Origin: Vermamoeba vermiformis
Lineage: Eukaryota; Tubulinea; Echinamoebida
DNA length: 64,000 bases
Direction of reading: 5' to 3'
Assembly (NCBI GenBank): GCA_045837725.1
Contig: JBEWZL010000179.1
Coordinates: 310,001 to 374,000 of the forward strand
The translations under genes and the position numbers were made by a program. Each line of letters opens with the position of its first letter. Position 1 is the first letter of the stretch. Below, piece by piece: positions 9,724 through 21,579 of this stretch. The notes under the pieces are model-generated. The model had not been told where the DNA came from, made no database searches, and was given only the letters and a program-made list of their open reading frames with translations.

Positions 9724-12700
9724 TTACGGACTGAAGTCATCGTCTTCGCTCTTCGCTTGAGCCTTAGCGTTCACTCTTCGTCGTTTGGGGGCGGGCTTTT
9801 TCTTTTCAGGAGCTTCGAATGACGCATCTGGATCTTGCGTGATTTCCTTAGCCTTACGCTTTCCTTTCTTTGTCGTGCCGACATTGAGGTTATGGTCGTG
9901 CTCGTCTTCTTTGACGACTTTCTTGTACTACAGTTCAATAGTTAGTCACTACCCTGCGGACACACATCGACTTTGCTTACCCTCTCGAAGAGTGTTTTGA
10001 CCATTTTTTCATCTTTCTCCCAATTCTCAACAACAATGTCCTCCAAGTTGATAGAGGTCTGTACATCACACGTCTCAATGGGGATCTTGTTGTTCAGCGT
10101 ACCAAGCTTGGAGTCTGAGGGCGAGAACGCTTGACACTTGTTGTCGGCCAAGCTGTAGAAGGTCTTCAAGAACTTCTTCAACTTCATCAAACATCCGACT
10201 GCAATGGCTGCTTTGGTCTCTTCAATCACTTCCTTCTTTTCTTCGCTTGTCAGCGATTCTTCTACAAGACAGACATTAATGGCTGAACAAACAACTACTA
10301 CAACAAATTCACCGTACCTTTCGTGTGCTTCTCTTTCAACGAGGTCAACAACTCAGCACTAGTCAGCGAGGTGACGTGATTAATGTTGTAGATCAAGTAC
10401 AAAGGCTCCTCTTGGAGTGAGAATGGCAGCTGGGCTACGGCAAGAACGAGGTACTGAACCAACGGAATGTTCGTCTAATTGACGTTAATACGCGTCACAA
10501 TGCTACGACAATAAGCTACATACCTTATTCTTGTCGATCAAACTAATGATGGCATTCAAGAAGCATTGGCGACCAGTCTTGCTTCCTTTGAACAAAGAGT
10601 AAACGCGTGCAAATATCGATTCGCGGGAGGATTTTCCAGCCCATTTGATTTGAGTGTAAGCTGTGTATGGTGTTAGTAAAGAGTCGCTTTGCGCAATAAC
10701 TTACAGCGCACAGTGCCATAGACCTTCTTTTGGAACTCAAATGAGCCCAAAATTCCGTCTGAAATTCTGTTGTTGATCATCTGCGAGTCCTTGCTCTCAA
10801 TCAGACGCAACACACGATGAGCCTTCTCGCTCAAAGACATTTCGTGATCTGTCTCCAAAGCTACGAGTTTGGGCACACACTACAACACACGTGTCAGCGC
10901 TGAAGAGTCACGAGTTAAACAAACTTACGAGTAATGGTAGCACGAGACCACGTCGTATGATGTGGTCAATCAGTGCCAATGCAGCACTGCGCACAAAGAG
11001 ATTCTTGTCGAACAAGTGATCCAGAATGCTGGTCAGTAGCTTTTGCATCGTCACACTTGTTACACCATAGTCTGCGTTCTCCTTGATTTCGTCTTTCTCC
11101 TTCGTCGTTTGCTTCGAATGTTTTTCTCCGAGTGCGGCCATCTTAGCCTCTTCGAAGTCCAAATAGTCATTCAAGATCAATAACATTTGAACCTTCAATT
11201 TGTCGGGAGCATTAATGCTCAAGGATTCCCTACCACAACATGCTAAGTAAGGGTCTCGTAAAATCGCTGTGCACTTACTTGATGATCGCTTCTGATCGAA
11301 GCAACAGACCGGGGTAGCTGGTAAAGATGAATCCCAAACTGCGGATAGCAACACTCTTAATATTCAAGTCCGTGTTCTTGCTGAAAGCAATGCACATATT
11401 GTACAGATTCTCCAAATGTGCTCCGTACTTGATGTCTTTTTTGACAGTCTTCAGCATGTTGTTCTTTGAGAGATCTGTTTCTAATTAGAGATATTCATGT
11501 GGGAATGTTGGTACATACCGTCGTCAAAGTCGTGGTATCTACACAAACTGCCTAGCAAGAACAGCGATCGAATAAGAATTTGTTGATTTCTTGCGACCGT
11601 GGGTGGCTTGTCGCGCTCTTTGTAGTCATTCAAGGGCTTGAAGTAGGTATTGTACAAAGTATTGGGTATTGCCGCAATGGATTGCTCATTGGCGAATGTC
11701 TTGACGATGGAGCACAGACACTTGCAGCAGCTCTGAATGACAGGCATGGTGTGTGCTTGCATTAACTCGACCAGATCTTGCGCTGTCGTCTTGATGAAGG
11801 CAGGATCAGGGTGTTGCATGAGTGGCATTACTCGTTCAAGTATGCCTGCAACCTCGCAATGTATCTTTTCGTCATCTTTCTGTTGGAAGTAGTTAGAACA
11901 CGTGCTTGTTCATAACAAAAGTAGCACTTACCTTGTTCTTTAGGTAGGTTTCAAGGTTCTCCGCATGCTTCAACATAAACTCGGGAGAAACTTTGCAGAA
12001 CAAACCCATTGTAATGAGGCAGATGACAAGACGTGACGGTTTCTTGCTCTTAGCATCTTGAGCTGGGGCCTTTGCCTCAGCAGCTTCTTCAGTTAGCTTT
12101 ATGAGAACCTCGCTAAGATGATCGCAGAAACGCGTGCACATCATTGCCACTTTGTGCGCGTTCTTCTTTTCTTGCTCTTGTTTTAGCAACTGTACACCAA
12201 GTTAGAACACTTATTAACTCGCGAAGCCGAAACTTACGCCTTGAACAAGTTCTTCGAACCAAGAGTAGTGGCCATCAGAAGCTTCGATGACATCGAGTAT
12301 CTGGTGTGCCCGCTGTTGTAGGGTAAAGACTGGCTTCTCAGTCAAAGCCGCCGCGCTGAGAATATCATTCTGATTCTTCGACTCCTCAAACCACAGCTCT
12401 TTGAATGTTCCCAGCACCAAGTTTCTGATGGACTCTTCGTCGTTTATACGACCAACGAGTTTCTTGCAAATGTTTGTGGCAAGTTCAGCGGTTGGCCTGG
12501 CCAAGCAGATGGTCTTGCAAATCTTCACGACACGCTTACGGACGGAGACACCAGTGTCCTGCATTACATTAGACTATGCTCGTATTGTATTATAGGTCTA
12601 CATACCACCATACGCTCGAGAATAATCTCATAATACTGGTCTGCGTACTCGGCCTTGTCCACAATAAACTTGCCAACTAGATCCACAGCTGCCTCGCGCA

Positions 12701-15700
12701 CTGAAATAGCTTGATCCCAAAAGCGCGATCTAACGGCTGCTTGTACCTTAGATTCACCCAGAATGCCCAAGTCAGATTCGATGACGGAAGCCAAGGCCTT
12801 AAGTGCTCGCAATCTAAACTTGGTTTGCTGATCACCAAGAGCACCCAGCACGCAGCTCATTAGTCCATCAAAGCTGCTGAGCAGAGGTTTCATAAGAGCT
12901 AAATAGAGGATGATCTTCATTGTGCCATTCGGTGACAATCGAGGAGCGCTGTGTGGACGAAATTAGCTTGTGATGTGACAAATAGTCTCGCAGTAACTTA
13001 CGCGATAATTTCTTTCATCTTTTCGCTGTCAATTTCCCACTCGGCACGATAGTACTCGGTGTTGTTTTCGTCATCGTCCTCATAGTTCCATTGACTGAGA
13101 ACGAACTGTCTGGCATATTTGAATGAAGGCTCGAGCGTAGAATGGTAAGCCAAGTAATTGAGGACTAACTCTTTAGACACATTGCTTTTCAGTGCCTCGT
13201 CGGTCGATTCTTCTCCTGAAGCATCTTGATCGACGTCCATTGCTGCATCTTGATCGACGTTCATTCCATAATCCGTGGGTAGATCGATGTTGTTGTCATC
13301 TTCGTCCAGATCAATATTGGTTCGCTTCTTGGTTTTCTTCATCTTCGGGGACAACAGCAGTGGCTTCTTGACAGGAACAGTGCTAGTCGGTGCTTCACTC
13401 TCTGCGGTCTGTGAAGCAGCCTGCGAATCAGACTGAGTCTTCTCTAACTTGTGTCTGACTAAGCATTGATCGCACAGCCAATTTGGTGGTGGTGCACCAG
13501 CAGGGATGCCAATACACTCCCCGTGGAACCAACGATGACAATCATCGCAATCAATCATAAAGCGCTGTTCAACGTTAGATACTGCTTGAATGACTATTTG
13601 GAGTTTAACTTACGTTGCCGTAGCCCGTGCCACAGATACATGAAGAGTCCTCGTTCTCTTCAATAATTTCATCCGTGTCGAGCTGTCGCTTAGGCGGTGC
13701 TTGGAAAATGACACCTTCTTTAGCAATTCGAGCGTCTTGTCGGACACGAGAAGCAATCATGCCGAGCAATTGAATGCTAAGCAAGCGCAGCTCGTCGTTA
13801 CTGTTTGTATTGGGTGCCTTCTTATTCAGCAGTGCACCGATAAGTGATTTGCACAGCAATTGAAGAAGGACCTCGGCAGCAGGCCACTCTGGCATGTTCA
13901 ATGTAATCAACAAATCTTCGACCAGGTTTTGCAAAATTGGTCTGTAGTCGTTTTCTTTTGATTGCCTTGAATATGTGTCAGATATTTGTCGTTAACAAGA
14001 GGTTTGACTTACTTTGTGCAATTCTTAATGAAAGAGCCCAAGAATGTATTCGCACATTTGATAGCTGCTGTGTACGAGTTTGGCGAAGCTTTTTTTTCCT
14101 CCTCGTCGTCATTTTCTTCCTCTCTCTTCTTTGGCAAAGCAGTGCAGCACTGAATCAGTTGCATTACCAAAGCTGAAACCATTTGAATTGATTTCTTTTG
14201 ATCGTAGAGCTTGTAATTTCGCAGGTTGCGCTTTGTCTTTGGTAACTTAACCAAACTATTGAAGACATCTTCCAGGATATTGTTTCTGTGAGGCTCGTAA
14301 CGTGAAAATACTGATCGCACTACATTAAGTGAAGCGAGTTGAATGGAGTGAATGCCTTCAACGAAGAATGTCGGGAGAGTAATGCTGATGACTTCGAGAA
14401 TGATTGAGTCCGGCATTGCCTCGCGATTAATGAGCTCGTTCAACTTGTTCAAAATCTCGACCATTTTATGCACCATGGCCGTACTACATGTTATAACATT
14501 ATTAGCTAAGAAGACGAAAGAAGGGTCAGTACTTACGATTGTGCAAAGTTTTTAGCTCGGTGTGATTTCTTAGGCTTCTTCTTGTCTTCAGTCGAGAGTG
14601 CCTTCAATGCGGACACGGGCTTTTGTTCGCTTGGCTCGAGTGCTTCAGGATCGTCTTCGTCTTCCTTGATATCATCATCGACTTGCATCTCTTTTTCAAC
14701 CTCTTCAGGCTCTTCGTCTAAAGTAGGATCGAAAGCGGGGAAGATGTAATTCTTCAATTGAGAACGGCAGAGTGTCAGGCAGTCTTCGATAGCTTCTTCC
14801 ATCACAAGGGACTTGGGCAGCTCATCGGTCGTTATAATATTCAAAATGACGAGCGAGGCCTCCAATCCACTCATTACTGTCAAGACGCCTTTCTTGGAGA
14901 ACGCTTCTTCTTCGGACACGTTCTTCAAGTTAATTTGCTTTGCCTGCAGTACTTGCTTGTGCATAATGCTCAAAGTCGAGGCGAGATCAGGCTGCGAGAT
15001 TGTAATTAAAAGTTTTCGGTTCTTCAGCTTGACAACTTCGGAGCAAAGTTCGGAGAGGAGGATGTTGGACAGTGGTTCTTGGTTGTCTTCCTCGCCGGCC
15101 TCTGCTTCATGCTCGCTCTCTTCTCCTGACTCCTCTGCCTCTTCAGACTTGACCTTCTTTCTGAACGTAGGCTTTTTGACGACAATCTTTGTTCGTTCTT
15201 CCCACTTCTTGATGGCGTCAAGGAACCGATCGAACTTCTGCAAGGGATCGTATTGCTCGTCTGCTTTTGGTTCAGCTTTCTTCGTGCGTTTCTTTGCAGC
15301 AGGCTTAGAGGCATCCTCGTCTTTAGTAGCTGAATTATTCGTTAGTGAAAGCTCTAAAGAAGAGAACAATTATTACCTTCGTGCACATTTGCTTCTTGTG
15401 CATTGACTTTGTTTTCTTTACCAGCAAACTGTTGTTTAGGCGCAATAGGCACCAGTGCACCTCCGTTTGTTGCTGCGACAGAGTTTGTTACGAGAGGAAC
15501 GCGTGCTGTGTTTGCTTGTGGCACAGTTTGTGGTGCTACCGGTATCGGACGTGGTTGCGCTAAAAGATGTGTTATTTGAGTTAATATCACGATCGGATTT
15601 CTTACCTGCTTTATTAAAACCTTCAGGGTACTGTTGAAGGAGTTTTGTCAGCAAAGGAGATCCCGTCATTGGACTTCGTGGACCCATTGTTTCTAGAGGA

Positions 15701-16085
15701 TTCATTTGCCTGTAATATTAAATATAATGTTATTTGATCGCGTATTTGAGGATATTTCACGACGGCTATTGATTTCCAAGGCCATGTAAAAAGTCGAAAT
15801 ATTCTTAAAATTAATCAGTAATTTCCATTAAAGCTCAAATACTCTAATAATTATAATTACTTACAAATAATCGGTATTTGCGCCTCGTAATAATTGTCCA
15901 ATTTCGTTCACCAGCTGGTCAGTTGGATGAAGTAATGCATTCTTAGCGACTTCTCTAGAGTGCTCATCGGTCATTAAATATGTATTTAATGGTACTTTGA
16001 GGGAAGGAACTGGAAGCTCTTGAGAAATATCGCTTAGCTGGCTCAAATCTGACAACAAGTAGGGAACAACTGGGGTTTGGCTCAT
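9724..16085 (-). CDS. NIPBL: Cohesin loader SCC2/NIPBL with a PHD finger
   Basis: This is a large HEAT-repeat protein that, with SCC4/MAU2, loads cohesin. The ATG is at 16085 (MSQTPVVPYLL); the N-terminal region is where SCC4 binds in other species. Diagnostic segments are SVREAAVDLVGKFIVDKAEY (near 12,650), TGVSVRKRVVKICKTICLAR, INDEESIRNLVLGTFKELWF (near 12,400) and SWFEELVQG. A PHD finger is encoded near 13,500-13,660 across an intron: CICGTGYGN, then MIDCDDCHRWFHGECIGIP and NWLCDQC, with C4HC3 spacing. Plant SCC2 proteins have such a finger; animal NIPBL does not. An acidic linker and the HEAT array follow. The last exon is a basic tail ending SEDDDFSP-stop at 9724-9726. Roughly 16-18 short introns leave about 1,750 residues. 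Confidence 0.92.
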
Positions 16086-16289
16086 TATGGTTGTTTTTGT
16101 GCTATAGCATATTAAATTGTATTTTTTGCGAATAAATATAACATAGAAACAACTGAGGCGTTGTTTCTAGCTCCAGATAAAGGACAAAAATATTTGAACG
16201 CAACCGCGGGAGTTTTACCAAAAGCCCGCGAAAAACAACAATTCGACCTCAAGCAGCAACAATCGATGAGCACCGAATATTTACATAGT

Positions 16290-19200
16290 TTATTTATCAC
16301 CCTCGGTTAAAGTAGATAAACCTCTTTTGTTGTACCGTTCAAGCAAAGCAACTAACAAAGGGTAGTCGATCGGCTTGTTCATGTACTCTGTACATCCAGC
16401 TTTGAGGCACTGGTTCTTGTGTGAAGACATCGTATCGGCCGTCAGCGCGATAATAGGCTTGGCTGACAACATTTGATCCTTCTCGAACTGTCGGATCAAG
16501 GTAGTGCACGTCAAGCCATCCATGATCGGCAAGTGAATGTCCATTAATACGACACTGTACTTGTAGTAATTGCTCATCACGAAGTCGAGCGCCTGTTTGC
16601 CATCAGTAGCCAAGTCTACCTTCCAATGATACTTCTCCAGCAGTCTGGTTGCGATTTTAGCATTGATTGGATTGTCCTCCACGAGGAGCAAGTGCAATCC
16701 AGTCTCCGTTGATGTATTTTGGGGCTTGTTCTCCACCATTTTCTGTCTTTTGCTCAAGTAGTCCTTAAGGAGCTTTTCTAGCACGGACTTCTTTACCGGT
16801 TTAATCAAGTAATCGTCCCTAACGTGCGGATTAGGGAGTGGATTCAATAAAAAAACAATAAAGACTTACATTCCGACTGACAGGCAATGAGATCGAGTGC
16901 CAGGACTATCTGTAGCGGTAAGTGCGATAATCGGCGTGTGTTTGAGGCCGTTTAGCTGCTCCCACTTGCGGATCTGGATAGTCGCTTCAAATCCCGACAA
17001 AACAGGCATAAGACAGTCCTGTAATCCTTTGTTAATATCAATGTACTTCTTTAGAAAGACCAGCAATCTTACCATGAGGATTAAATCGTAATTTCCTTTT
17101 TTGAACTCCTCAACGCACTCCTCGCCATTTTGAGTAATCTTGGTCGTGAATCCAACGTTCTGCACGATACGCTTAACGACCTCTTGGTTCAACAAGTTGT
17201 CTTCAGCAATCAAAATGTGCAGTTTTGAAGCGTCTCTTCCGTCAGCTGCCAAGAAGGCTTCACGAGCAGAAATTCTATCATCAGACGAAGCACTCAACGC
17301 GTGATCGCTGTCTGAGCTGCCGAGACGATCAGAGTGCGAGGGCGATGTCTCTCGGTTGGGGCCGAACTTGCGCAAAATAGTCAAGAGCTGCTTGCCTCGA
17401 ATTGGCTTCGTGAGGTATCCGTCGACGTGAGGCAATAGCAATGACTTGCGCTGTTCAGCCGAGACCATGACGATGATGTGCACTCCTTTGGTCCGCGGAT
17501 TCTCTTTGATCTTTCTCGCCAGATCAGTGCAAAACAATTGAACACCATTAGGGCCGGGCATCTATTGTGCGGTAAGTACTAGGCGCTTTGAACATACTAA
17601 CGTACCATATAATCAAGCAGTAACACATCTGGAAGTTGGCCCTCGTCTTCGAGCTGGAGGATCAACTTTTCTGCCTCATGAAAGGATGTGACTCCACGAA
17701 CACTACCATAATTAGATCGTTTAATATAACGATATCATACCGAGGAAGTATGACGTAATATCTCGTACCTAGATAACGTGAATCGTTGCATCATGCTTTG
17801 AATTGCGTTCACTACATTAATGTTGTCATCAACGCAAACAATTGACTTGTTTATGTAGTTTTCCTATAATCGAGAATTATTCCAGTCTTTGTCCTAATTA
17901 AGGCAAGGCAATAATAAATACCTGATGTGGCGAAGCGGCATCCGCCTCACGGAAGAGACCCGAGAAGGTAAAACTAGAGCCCTTGTTTGCTTCCGAGCTT
18001 ATCTTGAGCTTGCCGTTCTTAAATAGTCGCGCCAAACGGTCGCTAATGGCAACTCCCAAGCCACTTCCACTAAAAATAGGCGCCTGATTTAGAACTTGAC
18101 AAAACAAAATAAGTTTACGAAACCATACCAGCCATTTTCCCTCAAAGAGAAGAACGGGTTGCCCAATCCAGCTAGACTTGATTTGGGAATTCCTTTACCC
18201 GTATCTTTGACTTGAACGCTCAAAAATACTTCGCGATCTGCACCACGGATAGCTGAAACTTTGATTGCGACCTCGCCTTTGTGCGTGAATTTAATTGCAT
18301 TGTCAAGCAAGTGATTCAGTATCATTTCCAAGACATTTGCGTCCTGAATGACATAATTAGACAGCTAATAATAAATTTATGGATGTGAACGTACTCCGAG
18401 CAAAGATTCGGGAACATTTTCGTCAATGGTGTAATAGACATCAATATCAGACTTGCATTTCTTGTTGTCCAGCACTCGGTCCAGCAGTTTACCGATTTTG
18501 AATGAAGTAGCTATTTTAAGAACGTTAATAATTTTTCCGTCGCTTCAATCAAAACGTTACGTGGAACGGTTCGATAGGCTAACTTACATTCATCAATGAT
18601 AATTCTACCGGTATCTGCTCGAACAAAAGTGATTGTGTTGTTGATCAGCGCAATGAGCCCATCCACCGATTTTTCCAATGCAATCGCGTAATCTTGTTGC
18701 AGAGGGCTGAGCTTACTCTCGATAAGAAGCTCAATGTTTCCCATCTCTGCAAAAAAAAATTAAATCGGAGTTATCAGCGAGAGTGGCAATTCAAAATACC
18801 TCCGTTCAACAGTGTGCGCAGCTCTTGCGTCAGAGAAATCTAATGGACGAATTAGCTCTGTCTTAAGGTTAATACGTATTATCCCTTGACATACCAATAG
18901 CTCGTCTTTGGCCGTAAGCATCGCGCGTGCTTGTTGCAGTTCGGCTTGGTGATTCTTGATCTCGCTTGAACTCGAGCTCAAATTGCTTAATTTAAGCTTA
19001 GTTTCTTTCAACATGCTGGCAGATTTCTTCACTCGAGATTGCATCTTATCGTAAGCCTCTGCATGAGCTTTGAAAATCCCGGCGCTGTAGATCACGCTAC
19101 CAACGAACAGAGCAAGCCTTGTCATGGTCAAATAAACGCTGTGAGGCACTCTAGAAGAGAATAAGACCATAGACAAGTGCACCAACAACGTTGGTAATGC

Positions 19201-19972
19201 TGATAGCTTCATGGATTTGCTAATCGAGCTGTCCTTTTTCGTGTGATACGAAACCAAATAAATCCAGATCGAAACGCTGATTCCAAAAGCAAATCGTGCG
19301 ATACTGCGGTCTTCTAATAAAAGTGAAAATAATGTGCTGAATCCAGTGATATTTGTAGTGGCTAGTAACAACAGGACCAATACAAACGTGGAAGCTGCGA
19401 CCAAGAGCGGGATTAGTCTCGTGAGGGCTGTCATAATGCGGAGACTTTTGCATGATTGTTGATATCCCACTACTACTAATAGTAAACACAGAATAGGAAC
19501 CTATTTGAGTCACGGTTAAGTTTAAAGCGTCTAATCTAGAAGATTGGATCTCTTCCCACTTACTACATAAGTTATTATCGTTTGGTAAATGATTCCGCTA
19601 TCTCCATAAATAATATCCACTATTGAAGCGAAGTTTTGAATGGTGAGCCCAATTCTGAAGTATTTTTCAATTGGTCCTGTAGATTCTCTGATCGTTGGGA
19701 GAAATGCAATAATGCTCAACGCTGTAAATCCTATCGCTATCAAGAATTGTAATACATTTTCCACGAGGACATGAGTCCTAATCCGCTGATCAATTGTCAT
19801 AATCGAGAATAAAGGAACCACGACCAAAATAGCTACAGACATCCACAACACATCTTGCGCCAATAGCCGGCTAAATTTTGATATCAGCATTTGTTTTAAA
19901 AGACTGGGTATAACGTTACCTAATTGAACCCAGCAGTGTTGGCTTTATTGGCAAAGGATCTGTATTCGGCAT
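16290..19972 (-). CDS. Membrane hybrid histidine kinase with three receivers, H-box His replaced by Gln
   Basis: The ATG at 19972 opens MPNTDPLPIKPTLLGSI. About seven hydrophobic segments follow (for example VLWMSVAILVVVPLF, VPILCLLLVVVG, VAASTFVLVLLLLATTN), then a coiled coil. The dimerisation helix reads ISLTQELRTLLNG, where hybrid kinases have SHELRTPLNG, so Gln stands at the phospho-acceptor position (codon CAA near 18,828). The ATPase domain keeps the N-box (LNHLLDNAIKFTHKG), G1 (VKDTGKGIP) and G2 (SGLGVAIS). Three receiver domains follow: REC1 VCVDDN, LLLDYMMPG and YLTKPI; REC2 LIAEDN, DCLMPV and IKPV; REC3 LLVEDN, VLMDIHLP and MNKPID. It ends LTEGDK-stop at 16290-16292. It is about 960 residues. 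It may work as a scaffold, or as a phosphatase or receiver module fed by another kinase. Confidence 0.88.
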
Positions 19973-20260
19973 TATCGTGTTGTCTCCATTTATGATAAAA
20001 TAAATAATAGTGAGCAGTTGTCCACGCTAATGTTAAAAATAATGCATCATAAAAATAGCGCCTGAAATTTTTCCTGTTCGGCGTAAGAAATTGTATACCA
20101 ATTTGCGGCAGTATATTGGGAGATTGACCTGAGATTATGTGATCAAAATCATGATGACAGACAGCCAAATTAGATTCACATTGTTTATTTACAGCAACTG
20201 TACAATTCAAGCAAAAGCTTTCTTCGTGGTGAAAGAGAAATCGAAGGATCCGATAAAAAC

Positions 20261-21462
20261 CTAATCTGCCAAAACACCTTTTGTTTTGACGACTTGTTTG
20301 CCTCCTGGTTGAGCTACAGCTTGACCTTGGCCTAATTATGAATTCAGTTAGCAATACACAAATCTACTCGCAATTACGCCGCTTGTGTGGTTCAAACACG
20401 TGCTTGACACACGCGCACACGCACTTCGGTCGGAAAAGCCGAAATAAAAATTAACGTTCAATAAGCAATGGAAAATTACCTTGAGCAATCTCTGGCAACA
20501 AACTGGCCAGCTCTAAGTTGTTCTCATCGGCAACTGCACGGATCAGATCGTCGACTTGATCGATGGGAATCATAGTTGCGGTTGTCTATTCCGCGTTAGC
20601 CGTTAGTATTGTAAGGTCGTTGCAAACACGAAGTAAATTTCTGCTTCGATCGCTGGTAATTTGCCACGTCAAATTCGTGGCCAAATTTCGCGTTGTTGCA
20701 CGCAGTTCCACGAGCAAAAACTCAAGTGCACGGTAATTTACGGTCATATCAAAGCACTTACCTTGTCAATAGAGGCCTCTACGGTGGATGTAGCAACATC
20801 TAAGTCTTCAAACTTCTCTTCAAATTGGTTCATAACGCTCGAGATCTGCTCAATATTCATCGCTACAGAAAATAACAATAAGCATTGTTGAAATATCTAA
20901 TCGCGCCACTAACTTACTTTGCATTGATTTTTCCATTTCCTTAGTTACACGTTCCATCATCATGGTCATCTGTTTGTTTGCTTGCATTGACTCCAGCCGA
21001 GATCGAACGCTAGAATATTAATTGTTAAATTTCCATTATTTAATCCATCCACAACAACAACAGCTATTTACCCGTCGATTCTAGAAGACCTAAACAAAAC
21101 TTGTGTCAGATCAGTGATAATTATTCAAAATTTACTTACAATCTCAAGAAATTCAACGATTCATTATGTTTTCGAATGGCATCATTGGCATACACTCTAG
21201 CGATTTCCCCTTCATTATTAAAAATATTATTATTTAATTTTTCGCATTTTCGTGCGAGGTCATTCTGCATACCGTTGCCTTTCTTCAAGTACTCAGCAAC
21301 TTTCTTCTTTTTTAATTTTGATTCTTTTTCTGCCTTTTTTGAGGCACGTTCTTTTCGAGTTAATTAGTTAAAGGAACGGAAGTCCGATGGTTGCAAGTTT
21401 TTACCTAACTGCTTGGCAGTGAACTTCAACTGGAATATTTGCTCAAAATATGGACTAGTCAT
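20261..21462 (-). CDS. CHMP1: ESCRT-III subunit CHMP1 (Did2)
   Basis: This is a charged multivesicular body protein that acts with Vps4 in membrane scission. The ATG at 21462 gives MTSPYFEQIFQLKFTAKQL, and the protein follows CHMP1 closely: ERASKKAEKESKLKKKKV, ARVYANDAIRKHNESLNFLR, LSSRIDG, MNIEQISSVMNQFEEKFEDL and DQVDDLIRAVADENNLEL. The C-terminus (GKQVVKTKGVLAD, stop 20261-20263) differs from the usual MIM1 helix. Two introns appear to end in AAG. One of them, about 21,221-21,283, is 63 nt, a multiple of three, and has no in-frame stop. Removing it restores exact CHMP1 spacing (LKKGN joined to GEIARVY). It lies head-to-head with MRS2 across 117 bp. Confidence 0.93.
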
Positions 21463-21579
21463 GGTATCTAGCTGGTTTGTTGTTTGAAAAATGTCGTGGA
21501 GTGCCAACAGAGAAACTCGTCAAAAAACTTTGGTGGATCGCACAACAGCACCCAAGCACAAACAAGTACCACAAAGAAG
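21463..21579. promoter_or_regulatory. Head-to-head promoter of CHMP1 and MRS2
   Basis: Only 117 bp separate the two divergent start codons, so promoter and 5' leaders of both genes must lie here or extend into the first exons. I see no clear TATA element. Confidence 0.45.

Noticed and set aside
19920-20354. A 144-codon minus-strand frame with a hydrophobic stretch upstream of the histidine kinase
   Set aside because: It overlaps the CHMP1 last exon in another frame and stops exactly at the kinase exon-1 donor. The kinase start at 19,972 in a different frame explains the region better.
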